Assembly (NCBI RefSeq): GCF_018861905.1
Contig: NZ_JAHLDU010000001.1
Location: forward strand, 372,001 to 436,000
Direction: 5' to 3'
Source: Clostridium sp. DSM 17811
GTDB lineage: Bacteria; Bacillota; Clostridia; Clostridiales; Clostridiaceae
Length of the DNA stretch: 64,000 nucleotides
In this document: piece after piece, positions 1 to 8,660 of the stretch
How positions within the stretch are numbered: the stretch's first letter is position 1
How the letters are laid out: every line of letters starts with the position of its first letter
Position numbers and translations under genes: made by a program
The notes under the pieces: generated by a model
Seen by the model: only the letters and a program-made list of their open reading frames with translations
Told to the model about the DNA's origin: nothing
Database searches by the model: none

Positions 1-589
1 CTATAAGTGATTTTATCTCTTCCTTCGATAGCTTTTCCTCTTTGCTATCATGACCAAGACCAGTAATTTTCACTAAAATATTGGTAGATACTGTTAGTAA
101 ACTCACAAACGGTGTAACTAATTTAGATATATACATAATAGGTACTACCGAAAACATTGCAATAGCCTGAGAGTTCTGAAGCGCAATACGTTTTGGAAAC
201 AATTCTCCAAATACAAGTGTTATATAAGCAAGTCCAATTGTTATAACAACTAGAGCAACTCCTTCACTATAAGGTACACTTATATTACTCAAAATGAGTG
301 ATAGTTTACCTGTTATCGCGGTAGCCACATAAGCACTTAAAAAAAATCCTGCAAACGTAATACCCACCTGAACAGTCGATAAAAATTTTGTTGGCTTTTC
401 TATAAGTCTTGATAATAGTATCGCCTTTTTATTACCTTCCTCTGCTAAATGTTTAATTTTGTTCTTGTTCAAAGATACTATTGCCATCTCTGCAGATGCA
501 AAAAACGCATTTATCAGTGTTAAAATAACAATTAATATTAATTGCACCACTATATTGCTGTTAGGCATGGGCGCGGGTTCTGATTCCAT
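1..589 (-). CDS. CNNM/CorC-type hemolysin-family membrane protein, N-terminal part
   Basis: The start codon is at 589, preceded by AGGAGG, and the gene runs off the left edge of the window, so only about 196 residues are visible. The translation begins MESEPAPMPNSN and shows a long first membrane segment followed by FFASAEMAIVS, KNKIKHLAEEGN and TVQVGITFAGFFLSAYVAT. These are hallmarks of the CNNM (DUF21) domain of CorC/HlyC-like proteins. The end of the visible part, SKEEIKSLI, is the usual link to the cytoplasmic CBS domain pair. Family members are associated with magnesium or cobalt homeostasis, and the older name hemolysin is historical. The CBS and CorC_HlyC domains lie outside the window, so completeness cannot be judged. 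Confidence 0.85.
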   Translation of the reverse strand, partial: MESEPAPMPNSNIVVQLILIVILTLINAFFASAEMAIVSLNKNKIKHLAEEGNKKAILLSRLIEKPTKFLSTVQVGITFAGFFLSAYVATAITGKLSLILSNISVPYSEGVALVVITIGLAYITLVFGELFPKRIALQNSQAIAMFSVVPIMYISKLVTPFVSLLTVSTNILVKITGLGHDSKEEKLSKEEIKSLI

Positions 590-691
590 TAAAAATTCCT
601 CCTCTAAAATAAAAGCTTTTCATAGTATCATGATAACACAAAATTTAATGCTTTGATTAATATTATAAAAATAATTTTATATTTCTACATA

Positions 692-730
692 ATTAAATAG
701 GAACCAATTTACAGCTAGTTCCTATTTAAT
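692..730 (-). terminator. Hairpin terminator after the small membrane gene
   Basis: A 13-bp perfect inverted repeat (692-704 with 718-730) lies between the stop codon of the 776-922 gene and the start of the CNNM gene. The A/T-rich outer arm pairs with the U-tract, a common form of bidirectional intrinsic terminator. Confidence 0.6.
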
Positions 731-775
731 CATGTATTTAATTTAAAATACTAATAATATATTATTTTATTAAAT

Positions 776-922
776 TTATCTTTTCCCAGCAATTTTATCA
801 ACAAGAAATACTATTACAGCAAGTACAAGCAACATATGTATCAATCCGCCACCAATCTTAAGTATAAACCCTACAACCCAAAAGAATACAACTATTCCAC
901 CTATCCAACGTAAAAGTCCCAT
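776..922 (-). CDS. lmo0937-like small membrane protein (48 aa)
   Basis: This small ORF has an AGGGTGG ribosome binding site upstream of the ATG at 922 and ends at TAA (776-778). The 48-residue product starts MGLLRWIGGIVVFFWVVGF and ends VDKIAGKR. It has two hydrophobic stretches separated by a short glycine-rich turn (KIGGG). This layout matches the very small lmo0937/DUF5670-type membrane proteins of Firmicutes, whose function is unknown. It is monocistronic, followed by its own hairpin. The family call is by recognition of the pattern LRWIGGIV and should be taken as probable. Confidence 0.7.
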   Translation of the reverse strand: MGLLRWIGGIVVFFWVVGFILKIGGGLIHMLLVLAVIVFLVDKIAGKR

Positions 923-1053
923 ATAAAACACCACCCTTCATATATGCCTGTTTACTAGTTATCCTTAAATGTTTAATGATTATATCAAGAAACCAGTATA
1001 TTTGCAATACTACTTCTGCCTATTTTCCCTATTTTTCAAGCTTTTAACAATTA

Positions 1054-2181
1054 TTAATTTGTTACAAGTCCTAAAATTTTTACAGAACCTTTCTTAATTA
1101 TATTGGATATCTCAATCCTAATCTTATGATTCCCTCTCAAATTATAAGCTATTAAATCAGAATAGCTAACCTGGAATGTTGAATTAGTGTTAATTTCTTT
1201 TATAAAGTTATCATCTATAAATACTTTGAATTTTCCACCCTTTGGTTTTCGGAGGAAATGTATAATTGCTAAACTCTTAGTTGTATTAAAAGTTAAATTT
1301 TCCGAAACCTTATTTCCAATAAATCCATTTTCTATAGTAAACCCATTATTTAAATCCGGCGAATTATCAAAAACAAAATCAGTTAATTTTTTAGTATTAT
1401 TGTATAATACGCTATAATCGATATCTGTTTTTTTATTAGATAGGTAATTATTATTTATAACCTTTTCAATTGTTTTAGCATAATAAACATAACCTTTGCC
1501 ATTAGGGTGTACCAAATCATTAGATAAATAAGAATAGAGCTTTCCTGAATTATTAAATGCCCCCACTGTATCAGCGTACTGAAGATTATAATGCTCCGCT
1601 AAATCCTCTATAACATTTGAATAATCATTATACTGTCTAAATGAGCTTTCTATAATTGGTATTATTTCTATATTAGGATTTAATTTTTTAAGTTTAATTA
1701 TAATACTCTCATAAAACATTCTGAATTGTTTTGGTTTTATATTATATTGGTCATTTTGCCCTAAACATATAAATACCACATCATATTGTTTTGTAAGTTT
1801 AGCATTGTTTAGCTCAACCCAAGCACGTACTCCTGTTGTACTTCCTCCCGTAATAGGGTCAGTTGTTATTGTTGATCTATACTTTTTCTGCACATCTTTT
1901 ATTACTACATTAATCCACTTCTCATGGGAATTAGACGTACCGGTACTTTGAGCTATGCTGTCTCCTACTATCAAAGCATTTATATCCTTCTTTTGATGTA
2001 GTTTCTGATAAAAATTCAAATCTGAAATCCTGCCTGCCTCACCTCGTTTTATTTCCGTTTGCTTCTGAGCTAAAACCAAATTTTCTTTTGCATTTGTCTT
2101 GTTACGAATAATCACCACCACAGAAATAAAGCTCACTACCACAACCAAAAACATACACGAAACCACTATATTCTTTTTCAT
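1054..2181 (-). CDS. Membrane-anchored SGNH/GDSL-family hydrolase
   Basis: This 375-residue protein has an N-terminal signal anchor (residues about 5-25, FLVVVVSFISVVVIIR) and an extracytoplasmic domain. Block I is IVGDSIAQSTG (Ser nucleophile), a GQND block supplies Asn, and SNDLVHPNGKGY carries the Asp-x-x-His pair. Together these give the SGNH esterase/lipase fold. After the hydrolase domain, from about residue 250, there is a beta-rich tail of unknown role. It sits just beyond the 3' end of the exopolysaccharide cluster but is separated from the CapD-type gene by a terminator, so it is probably transcribed on its own. A role as O-acetyl esterase or acetyltransferase on the surface polysaccharide is an inference from location and fold. 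Confidence 0.8.
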   Translation of the reverse strand: MKKNIVVSCMFLVVVVSFISVVVIIRNKTNAKENLVLAQKQTEIKRGEAGRISDLNFYQKLHQKKDINALIVGDSIAQSTGTSNSHEKWINVVIKDVQKKYRSTITTDPITGGSTTGVRAWVELNNAKLTKQYDVVFICLGQNDQYNIKPKQFRMFYESIIIKLKKLNPNIEIIPIIESSFRQYNDYSNVIEDLAEHYNLQYADTVGAFNNSGKLYSYLSNDLVHPNGKGYVYYAKTIEKVINNNYLSNKKTDIDYSVLYNNTKKLTDFVFDNSPDLNNGFTIENGFIGNKVSENLTFNTTKSLAIIHFLRKPKGGKFKVFIDDNFIKEINTNSTFQVSYSDLIAYNLRGNHKIRIEISNIIKKGSVKILGLVTN

Positions 2182-2231
2182 GTAAAATCACCCCTTAAAT
2201 ACTAAATAGTCATAAATTAATTAGTTCATAA

Positions 2232-2277
2232 TAAAAATAACCACCCAAACGCATAAATATGCATTTGGGCGGTTATT
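2232..2277 (-). terminator. Terminator of the CapD-like gene / distal EPS segment
   Basis: A 19-bp inverted repeat (2236-2254 with 2259-2277) has two positions that pair as G-U only in the minus-strand RNA. A T-rich tail follows on the minus strand. Both facts indicate termination of minus-strand transcription leaving 2309. Confidence 0.75.
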
Positions 2278-2308
2278 CTAACTTAACCATTGAAAAGTAA
2301 TCTAGAAG

Positions 2309-4171
2309 CTAGACAGCTTGATCATCCTCGCCACCGGTTTTTTTATAAGTAGGAACAATGTCTTTAATTTTACTAGTTAATGCATCAACATCATTTGCCT
2401 CAATAATTACCGCAAGCTCCTTCATTCTTTCTTTCATTACTCCTAAATCACTAAAGGTAGGTTTACCAATAAAAATCTTCGCATGTTTAGTATTAGTAAG
2501 TCCTTCTTCACTCATTAGCAGTTCTTCATAAAGTTTTTCACCCGGACGTAGCCCCGTAACTTCAATTTTAATATCTTTATTAGGCTCAAAGCCTGAAAGT
2601 TTTATTAAATCCCAAGCTAAATCATATATTTTAACAGGCTTTCCCATGTCTAAAACAAAGATTTCTCCCCCCTGAGCATAAGCACCTGATTGAAGCACTA
2701 ATTGTGCAGCCTCTGGGATAGTCATAAAGAATCTTGTTATATATTTATTAGTAAGTGTAACTGGGCCACCATGAGCTATTTGGTTTTTAAATAATGGTAT
2801 AACCGATCCATTACTTCCTAGAACATTACCAAATCGCACTGCTACGAAATGTGTTTTACTTATCTTATCCATAGATTGTATAATCATCTCACACATTCTC
2901 TTTGTAGCACCCATAACATTAGTTGGATTTACTGCTTTATCTGTTGATATCATCACAAATCTTTCAACATTAAACCTATGAGCACACTCTGCTACATTAT
3001 AAGTTCCAAACACATTGTTTTTTATTGCTTCCATAGGACTTTCTTCCATTAGTGGAACATGTTTATGCGCCGCCGCATGGAAAACTATATCCGGTGAATA
3101 TGTTGTAAAAACATCCTCAAGTCTTTTTTTATCTCGAACAGATCCTATAAGTACCTTTAAATCTAATTTTGGGTATTTATACTTAAGTTCAATTTGCAAA
3201 TCATAAGCATTGTTCTCATATATATCAAAAACAATTAATTGTTTAGGTGCAAATTTTATAATTTGACGACATAATTCAGAACCAATAGACCCTCCGCCAC
3301 CTGTTACTAAGATTGTTTTGTTTTGAATATAACTTGCAATACCCTCTGTATCAAGTACTACTGCTTTACGTCCTAGTAAATCCTCAATGTCTACTTTTCT
3401 AATTTGACTTAAGGAAACTTTCCCATTTATTATTTCATACATACCTGGAATAATTTCTATTTTACATTTTGTTTTTTTACATATTTCTAGTATTTGTTGT
3501 TTATCATCGTCTTCTATAGTTGGAATGGCTATAAGAATAGTTTCTATCTCTTTAGATTTTGCGATAGAAATTATATCTTTCCTATTTCCTAAAACCTTTA
3601 CTCCCAAAATGTTTTTCCCTTTTTTATAAGGTTCATCATCAATTACAGCTATAGGCGTATAATTAGCTTGGCTGCTGCTTTTCATTTCTTTTATAACCAT
3701 AGCTGCAGCTGCCCCAGCACCAATTATCATTACTCTATTTCTATCATTCTTACTGACATTGCAATTAATAATACCCGTAAATCTTTCATAGACTCTAAAT
3801 GACATCCTAAACCCAAGTATAAAAAGAATACTAAAAGCACAAGCTAATATACTTACTCCATATGTAAATGGATGGCCGATAATTCTAACAAATGCAATTG
3901 TTAGAATATCTGCAGCAATACACCCGCCAATAGCTAACATAAATTCATCTACACTTGCATAACTCCAAAGACTTTCATATAGTTTGAATAGATAAAAACA
4001 TGTTATGTAAATAACTGTTACTATTATTGCTATCTCTTTATAATCATTTGAATAAAACTTAAAATTTCTATAGTTATACCTAAAATAGAAAGCTAATATA
4101 TATGCTAAGTTTATTAAAACTGCATCGCTTAGTATTAGTATCGGCTTTTTCCATTTTCCTAAAGCTTTCAC
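2309..4171 (-). CDS. CapD/WbpM-type nucleoside-diphosphate-sugar 4,6-dehydratase (membrane)
   Basis: This polysaccharide-biosynthesis dehydratase has four N-terminal membrane helices (about residues 10-125). A first Rossmann-like domain (VMIIGAGAAAAMVIKEM) follows, then the catalytic short-chain dehydrogenase domain (TILVTGGGGSIGSELCRQI). The catalytic region STDKAVNPTNVMGATKR fits the WbpM/PglF/CapD group, which converts UDP-GlcNAc to the 4-keto-6-deoxy sugar. I place the start at the GTG at 4171 (620 aa) because GAGGTG lies just upstream. The longer form from the ATG at 4213 (634 aa) has no visible ribosome binding site. It is the last EPS-type gene in this direction and is followed by a strong terminator. 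The sugar product is inferred from the family only. Confidence 0.9.
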   Translation of the reverse strand: MKALGKWKKPILILSDAVLINLAYILAFYFRYNYRNFKFYSNDYKEIAIIVTVIYITCFYLFKLYESLWSYASVDEFMLAIGGCIAADILTIAFVRIIGHPFTYGVSILACAFSILFILGFRMSFRVYERFTGIINCNVSKNDRNRVMIIGAGAAAAMVIKEMKSSSQANYTPIAVIDDEPYKKGKNILGVKVLGNRKDIISIAKSKEIETILIAIPTIEDDDKQQILEICKKTKCKIEIIPGMYEIINGKVSLSQIRKVDIEDLLGRKAVVLDTEGIASYIQNKTILVTGGGGSIGSELCRQIIKFAPKQLIVFDIYENNAYDLQIELKYKYPKLDLKVLIGSVRDKKRLEDVFTTYSPDIVFHAAAHKHVPLMEESPMEAIKNNVFGTYNVAECAHRFNVERFVMISTDKAVNPTNVMGATKRMCEMIIQSMDKISKTHFVAVRFGNVLGSNGSVIPLFKNQIAHGGPVTLTNKYITRFFMTIPEAAQLVLQSGAYAQGGEIFVLDMGKPVKIYDLAWDLIKLSGFEPNKDIKIEVTGLRPGEKLYEELLMSEEGLTNTKHAKIFIGKPTFSDLGVMKERMKELAVIIEANDVDALTSKIKDIVPTYKKTGGEDDQAV

Positions 4172-4350
4172 AATACACACCTCTTCTTTATGTTTCTCAA
4201 AATTTATTCTCATAATATTATATCATCATTTTTACTATTAAACATCTTTTCAGTAAAAAACCACAAAAATTCCTATTTCTATACTTAATTCTATAAAAGA
4301 CACAAAACAATATTAAGATAATGGAGGTGGCGATGAATGTATTATGTACT

Positions 4351-5025
4351 TTAAAATTTAATAACACCATCTTCTATTTCAATTATTCTATCTGTTTTTT
4401 TCGCTATTCTATCATCGTGGGTTATTATTATAAAAGTGGTTCCAAGTTCTTTATTTATATCTCTAAATATATTATATATAACCTCAGAAGTTTTAGAATC
4501 CAAATTTCCCGTTGGCTCATCTGCAAGTATTATCTTAGGGCTGTTCATAAGGGCTCTTGCAATTGCCACCCTTTGTTGCTCTCCACCCGACAAATCATAA
4601 ACTTTATTTTTCTTAACCCTTGGAAGTCCCACAAGTTCCAAAAATTCTTTTGCTTTTTCAGAAGTTTTTCTACCGCAAAATATGTTTCTTATAGATCTAG
4701 GCATAATGACATTCTCGATAGCATTAAACTCTGGCAATAAATGATGAAATTGAAACACAAAACCTATTTCACGGTTTCGAATAGCAGCTAAAGCCCTTCT
4801 ACTCATCTTATCTATTCTTCTGCCTTCCAATTCAACTTGTCCACTTGTAGGCCTATCAAGCATTCCTATTATATTTAATAAGGTCGTTTTACCACTACCT
4901 GATGCACCTATAATAGAATTAAAAGAGCCTTTATCAATAGATAAATTTATATTGTTTAATACCTGTGTTTTCACTCTTTTTCCATAAATTTTATTAATAT
5001 CTTTAAGTTCTATAATGCTATCCAT
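4351..5025 (-). CDS. ABC transporter ATP-binding protein, MacB/LolD type
   Basis: This is a 224-residue ATPase with every ABC signature: Walker A GASGSGKTTLLN, Q-loop FQFHHLLPEF, signature LSGGEQQRVAIARAL, Walker B ILADEPTGNLD and the switch histidine in IITHDD. The order and spacing match the MacB/LolD/FtsE class, which works with FtsX-like permeases. The start overlaps the end of the permease gene by 8 bases, so the two are translationally coupled and form one transporter. No separate periplasmic or membrane-fusion partner is adjacent. The substrate is unknown. Its position between EPS genes suggests envelope export or stress, but this is only proximity. Confidence 0.93.
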   Translation of the reverse strand: MDSIIELKDINKIYGKRVKTQVLNNINLSIDKGSFNSIIGASGSGKTTLLNIIGMLDRPTSGQVELEGRRIDKMSRRALAAIRNREIGFVFQFHHLLPEFNAIENVIMPRSIRNIFCGRKTSEKAKEFLELVGLPRVKKNKVYDLSGGEQQRVAIARALMNSPKIILADEPTGNLDSKTSEVIYNIFRDINKELGTTFIIITHDDRIAKKTDRIIEIEDGVIKF

Positions 5026-6175
5026 TTTTTATAACCTCCACAGGCGTTAATTTAAAAGATTTTAAAGCCGGAAAAAATGCCGCTGAAGTTGATGCTATTA
5101 TATCAATAATACATAATTTAATTATGAAATTATAATTAACAATTATATTAACTATAGGTTTTCCATCAACTGATGACACTATATATCTATTAAAACCTTT
5201 TACATACAAATAGGTTAACCCCACACCAATGATTGTACCAATTACCCCTAAAATAAAAGCTTGAATTAAAAATATAAGAGCAGCAGAACCATCTTTTATT
5301 CCCATAGCCTTTAAAATACCTATTTGTTTGTATTTCTGAACAACACTTATACTCATTATACTTATTATACTTAAAACAGCAGCAATCATTACACTAAGTT
5401 GAATTATTAGGCTACATACTTTTTCACCCATTATAGCGCTTACTAATAACTTGTTTTGATCTTTCCAATTTTCTATTACTAAATTTTTATCATTTAACCT
5501 TTTTTTTAGATTATTTGCAATAATGTCTGCATTATAAGGATCACTCGTAGTTAATTGCATAGATGTTGCAGCATCACCAATCCCCGCCAAATTCTGAGCA
5601 GTTTTAAAATTCGTAATAACTAAAATTTTATTAATTTTTATTGTATCAAAATCATAAAATCCTACGGCTTTTATGACCATTTTTCGATTATCAGATGTTA
5701 TTATATTAATGTTATCATTTATTTTTAACCCTAATTTTTCACTAAGTTCCTTACCAATCAATGCTTCTCCAGAATATTTTACAGTTCTTCCTTTATAAAT
5801 TTTATCTTTGATATTATATAATGACTCCAAATCTTTAGATACAAATCCACTAATTTGTATAGGCTCCGTCATATTTCTAATGTTAAGGGATGCATTATAT
5901 CCAACTACTGGCGCCACCGATGTTATCCTACTATCCAGCTTTTTAATTTTATCTACCTTGACCTGATAATCCTTTATTATATTATTTTTAGGACTGATCG
6001 TTATATGAGTTGAATTCCCCACGACTTTATCAAGTAAAGAGGTTTCTAGCCCTGCACTTAGTATCCCAACAAATACTTGTACCGAAATTCCTATGGCAAT
6101 TCCTAAAACTATTACTAATGTTTGAATCTTACTGTTTATTAAGAATCTCCAGGCTATTTTTAGTGCTGTAAACAT
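5018..6175 (-). CDS. FtsX-like ABC transporter permease
   Basis: This 385-residue protein has one N-terminal membrane helix (about residues 18-40), a large extracytoplasmic MacB-PCD-like domain (45-240) and three C-terminal helices (FtsX fold, about 255-380). The last part contains the typical ILKAMGIKDGSAALIF motif preceding a helix and ends TPVEVIKNG, the standard end of FtsX-family permeases. It forms an operon with the ATPase that overlaps its 3' end. A GGAGG site lies 9 bases before the ATG. There is only one permease gene, so a homodimer is expected. Confidence 0.9.
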   Translation of the reverse strand: MFTALKIAWRFLINSKIQTLVIVLGIAIGISVQVFVGILSAGLETSLLDKVVGNSTHITISPKNNIIKDYQVKVDKIKKLDSRITSVAPVVGYNASLNIRNMTEPIQISGFVSKDLESLYNIKDKIYKGRTVKYSGEALIGKELSEKLGLKINDNINIITSDNRKMVIKAVGFYDFDTIKINKILVITNFKTAQNLAGIGDAATSMQLTTSDPYNADIIANNLKKRLNDKNLVIENWKDQNKLLVSAIMGEKVCSLIIQLSVMIAAVLSIISIMSISVVQKYKQIGILKAMGIKDGSAALIFLIQAFILGVIGTIIGVGLTYLYVKGFNRYIVSSVDGKPIVNIIVNYNFIIKLCIIDIIASTSAAFFPALKSFKLTPVEVIKNG

Positions 6176-6577
6176 ACCCTCTAGCCTCCGCTTGTTTTTT
6201 ATTATAAAATTTTATCACAATTTAACAGTTTTCAATAAATATAGACTTCTACCATTTATTCTATCACATAATGTCATATCTCTCTATAAATATACAATTA
6301 ACCGACTAAACCATAAATTTCTATTTTTTGTTATTATAAATACATAGAAAGTGATTAAATAGTAATATATAAAACCAAAGATAATTAGCACCATTTCGCT
6401 AGTTATCTTTGGCTTTTTTCAATTGTTCTAGATTATTCAAACTTGAATTTAGTGAAATGTTTTTTTACGGTATAATTGCAAAAATGAAACTATATTGATA
6501 AGGTAACCGTTATATAAGTATAGGCATTAAAAGGTTATACATTTTCACTCATTTTAATAGAAGAGGACGTGTTCTTT
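6176..6577. other. Noncoding stretch between ABC permease and small ORF
   Basis: About 400 AT-rich bases contain no convincing gene. The only clear structure is the hairpin at 6375-6412, described separately. The remainder probably contains the promoter of the ABC pair (minus) and of the small plus-strand ORF at 6578, but I cannot place either firmly. Confidence 0.5.
6375..6420 (+). terminator. Strong hairpin, probably bidirectional terminator
   Basis: A 15-bp stem (6375-6389 with 6398-6412, one mismatch) is followed by CTTTTTTC on the plus strand. On the minus strand it is followed by a weaker TTTTATATATT tract. The genes around it are on the minus strand, so it may stop readthrough from the 6752-7501 remnants into the ABC pair as well as plus-strand transcripts. 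Confidence 0.65.
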
Positions 6578-6706
6578 ATGAAATATATAATTTTTGCAAT
6601 AATATTAACTATTGCGTATGTTTTACTGTGCGGCTTAATGAAAGCAGCTAGTAAAACAACCCCCTCAATGCCGGATATCAAACATAATGAAGATAGAAAT
6701 AATTAA
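6578..6706 (+). CDS. Small single-pass membrane peptide (42 aa), hypothetical
   Basis: The ATG at 6578 follows AGAGGA by a suitable distance and the frame runs 42 codons to TAA. The product begins with a hydrophobic helix (residues 2-20, KYIIFAIILTIAYVLLCGL), then a short polar tail with a SKTTPSMPD segment. No family was recognised. The helix-plus-polar-tail layout and the ribosome binding site favour a real gene. The short length and isolation on the plus strand keep confidence modest. Confidence 0.4.
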   Translation: MKYIIFAIILTIAYVLLCGLMKAASKTTPSMPDIKHNEDRNN

Positions 6707-6751
6707 ACTAGGTTTTTCATCTATAATTAGGTTAGCGTATTTTTTTATGAT

Positions 6752-7255
6752 TCATCGATTACAAATCACACATTTTTCGCCATTACCATGATCCGTACAT
6801 GTTTTCACTCCTGAACCAATAGATTTAACTTTAGGACATGTTCCGAAATAATCATGTGCTGTGAATACAATTTTTATATCCATTTTATTCGCAGCGGATA
6901 TAAACTCTTCATCTAAGTTCACCACTGTATGAATATGTATGATATTAACCTCGATAGCTTTTAAGAAATCAGTATAAATATTAAAGCCCATATGTCTAAG
7001 TGATACTTTAGAATCATGTTCTCCACTGAGTAATGTAGCAGAAATCGGATTATTTATTTCATATACTTTTATATTGTTAAAGGATTTATTCTTTTTAATT
7101 TTTAATTCTCTATCTATTGAAATATTTCCTGGATATACTAATGAAACTTCATTACCATTAGCTACTTGGCGTACCATAATATTTTCTGGCTGCTTCGCTA
7201 ATCCCCCTGTGTTAACCGGAGGCAATCCAAGTGCATAATGCAAAATTTTAATCAC
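6752..7255 (-). pseudogene. Truncated GT4 glycosyltransferase, N-terminal fragment
   Basis: The product aligns along its whole length with the first ~165 residues of the intact GT4 enzyme encoded at 14571-15956. Shared blocks are LHYxLGLPPxxTGGL, VxxIHIHT, FTxHDYFGxCPKV and the CxxCNR motif. Immediately after CNR it hits TGA, and the sequence beyond no longer resembles the paralogue. The whole second (nucleotide-sugar-binding) domain is therefore missing and the fragment cannot be an active GT-B enzyme. I prefer the second GTG at 7255 as start, because AGGAGG is 5 bases upstream of it and abuts the first GTG at 7261. It is a remnant of a duplicated or rearranged EPS gene. Confidence 0.8.
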
Positions 7256-7288
7256 ACTCACCTCCTATATTAATAAAAAAGCAGATCA

Positions 7289-7501
7289 TCATTTTGCGTT
7301 CTTATGACAATTATGTAATAATTCGCCACATTCCCTACGTATTCCTTCTGATTCTCCTTTAATTATAACATTAATTGCTATGGATGTCGTAATACTAAAA
7401 AAACTAACAAAATCTACCTTTTTCCATTTATATAAATTCTTATACCTTAACAAAAAAGATAGAATATGCTTTACATTAGCATATTCTATTTTTTTATTCA
7501 T
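7289..7501 (-). CDS. Hypothetical 70-aa ORF, possible glycosyltransferase C-terminal remnant
   Basis: This 70-residue ORF between rfbD and the truncated GT4 contains basic and hydrophobic patches (KHILSFLLRYKNLYKWKKVDFVSFFSI) and ends GIRRECGELLHNCHKNAK. The Arg/Lys/Trp-rich segment followed by a GI(R/K)-type amphipathic helix resembles the C-terminal tails of clostridial GT2 glycosyltransferases. It has no well-placed ribosome binding site. I regard it as a probable 3' remnant of a deleted glycosyltransferase, but a short independent gene cannot be excluded. Confidence 0.3.
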   Translation of the reverse strand: MNKKIEYANVKHILSFLLRYKNLYKWKKVDFVSFFSITTSIAINVIIKGESEGIRRECGELLHNCHKNAK

Positions 7502-7542
7502 AAGTTTAGAAACTATTTATCCTCAAAGGAATCATGATTAAC

Positions 7543-8376
7543 TTATTTTAAATATTCATGAATTGCTTCTTGCCAAGTTCTAGTTATATCTCCTGTTGTA
7601 AGTTCTAACATATAATTTCTAAGCACTGAGTACTCTGGCCTTTTTGCCGGACGTGGGAATTCATCACTTGTACACGGTAAAACCGTCGTCATTATACTCT
7701 TAATTCTAAAAATTTCTTTAGTGAACTCATACCATGTACATTCACCTTTGCAGGTGCAATGAAATAGTCCATAATTTTTTTGCTCTACAAGTTTAATTAT
7801 AGTTCTAGCTAAATCAACTGTACTTGTAGGTGTTCCTTTTTGGTCATTAACCACTTTTAATGTGGTATTAGTTTTACTTAAATTTATCATAGTCTTTACA
7901 AAGTTGTTTCCATCTCCATAAAGCCATGCTGTTCTAACTATGTAGTGTTTAGGATTATGATTTTTAACTAATATTTCTCCCTCGAGCTTAGTTTTTCCAT
8001 AAATAGTCAAAGGACCTATTTTGTCAAATTCCGTTAGTGGCTTATCTATATTGCCACCAAAAACATAGTCTGTTGAAACTTGGACAATTTCTGCGCCAAT
8101 TTCATTTGCAGCTATTGCTAAGTTTTTAGGTCCTATTGCATTTATCTTATATGCCATATCTATTTCCGTCTCACACTTGTCCACAGCTGTAAGTGCAGCA
8201 CAATTTATAATAACATCTGGTTTATTTTTATTTACGAAACTATATACTTCATTAATATTCGATATATCTAGATCTGACCTTCTCGTAAGTATTAAATCAA
8301 TCGTCTTTTTCTCTTTATATTGATTAGCTAATTCTCGACCAAGTTGCCCATTAGCTCCCGTAATTAGTATCTTCAT
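7543..8376 (-). CDS. rfbD: dTDP-4-dehydrorhamnose reductase
   Basis: This 277-residue enzyme catalyses the last step of dTDP-L-rhamnose synthesis, NAD(P)H-dependent reduction of dTDP-4-dehydro-L-rhamnose. It carries the N-terminal GANGQLGREL nucleotide-binding loop, INCAALTAVDKCE, the catalytic STDYVFGG, YGKTKLEGE (Tyr-x-x-x-Lys) and RTAWLYGDGNNFV. AGAGGAG precedes the ATG and a TATAAT box lies about 35 bases upstream (8412-8417). Its partners rfbA, rfbB and rfbC are 17-20 kb away at the other end of the locus, unusual for a rhamnose operon. Here it heads a short minus-strand unit of remnants. Confidence 0.95.
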   Translation of the reverse strand: MKILITGANGQLGRELANQYKEKKTIDLILTRRSDLDISNINEVYSFVNKNKPDVIINCAALTAVDKCETEIDMAYKINAIGPKNLAIAANEIGAEIVQVSTDYVFGGNIDKPLTEFDKIGPLTIYGKTKLEGEILVKNHNPKHYIVRTAWLYGDGNNFVKTMINLSKTNTTLKVVNDQKGTPTSTVDLARTIIKLVEQKNYGLFHCTCKGECTWYEFTKEIFRIKSIMTTVLPCTSDEFPRPAKRPEYSVLRNYMLELTTGDITRTWQEAIHEYLK

Positions 8377-8499
8377 ATTTAATTCTCCTCTTAAAGCTTA
8401 TTCTTATATAAATTATACCTTACTTTAATAATTAATTGAGGAAATTCTAAAGAATAAAAGATTATTAACGATAAGTTAATATATTATTTTAAATGAATT

Positions 8500-8528
8500 T
8501 TTACCAATAATATTTTATACAATATAAA
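8500..8528 (+). promoter_or_regulatory. Candidate sigma-A promoter of the riboswitch/beta-helix transcript
   Basis: TTTACC (8500-8505) and TATAAA (8523-8528) are separated by 17 bases, about 40 bases upstream of the riboswitch. The region is very AT-rich, so chance matches are possible. Confidence 0.4.
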
Positions 8529-8567
8529 ATTCATTTTTAATACCTTAAGATAAAACTTTTTACAGAA

Positions 8568-8640
8568 AATAGCAAACTTATTGAAAAGTAAGGACGCAAA
8601 GCTATAGGGCCTTATGAGAGTATGGTAGCCTAGCCACCAA
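8568..8640 (+). ncRNA. Cyclic di-GMP-I (GEMM-I) riboswitch
   Basis: The sequence carries the class-I c-di-GMP aptamer landmarks in order: AGCAAACTTA, a GAAA tetraloop (P2 loop), GGACGCAAAGCTA, then GGGCCT and ATGGTAGCCTAGCCACC. The GAAA tetraloop and the GGACGCAAAGC strand are the docking and ligand-binding elements of the Vc2-type aptamer. It ends 20 bases before the start codon of the first beta-helix gene, and no intrinsic terminator lies between. Control is therefore probably at ribosome access to the AAGAGGAG site rather than by termination. Whether c-di-GMP switches the gene on or off cannot be read from the sequence. Confidence 0.92.
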
Positions 8641-8660
8641 ATTAAGAGGAGTGATTTATT

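Noticed and set aside
4321-4740. Plus-strand 139-codon ORF preceded by GGAGGTGG near its ATG
   Set aside because: It lies wholly antisense to the well-supported ABC ATPase gene, and its Cys/Tyr/Ser/Ile-rich translation has no domain character; the ribosome-site match is chance.
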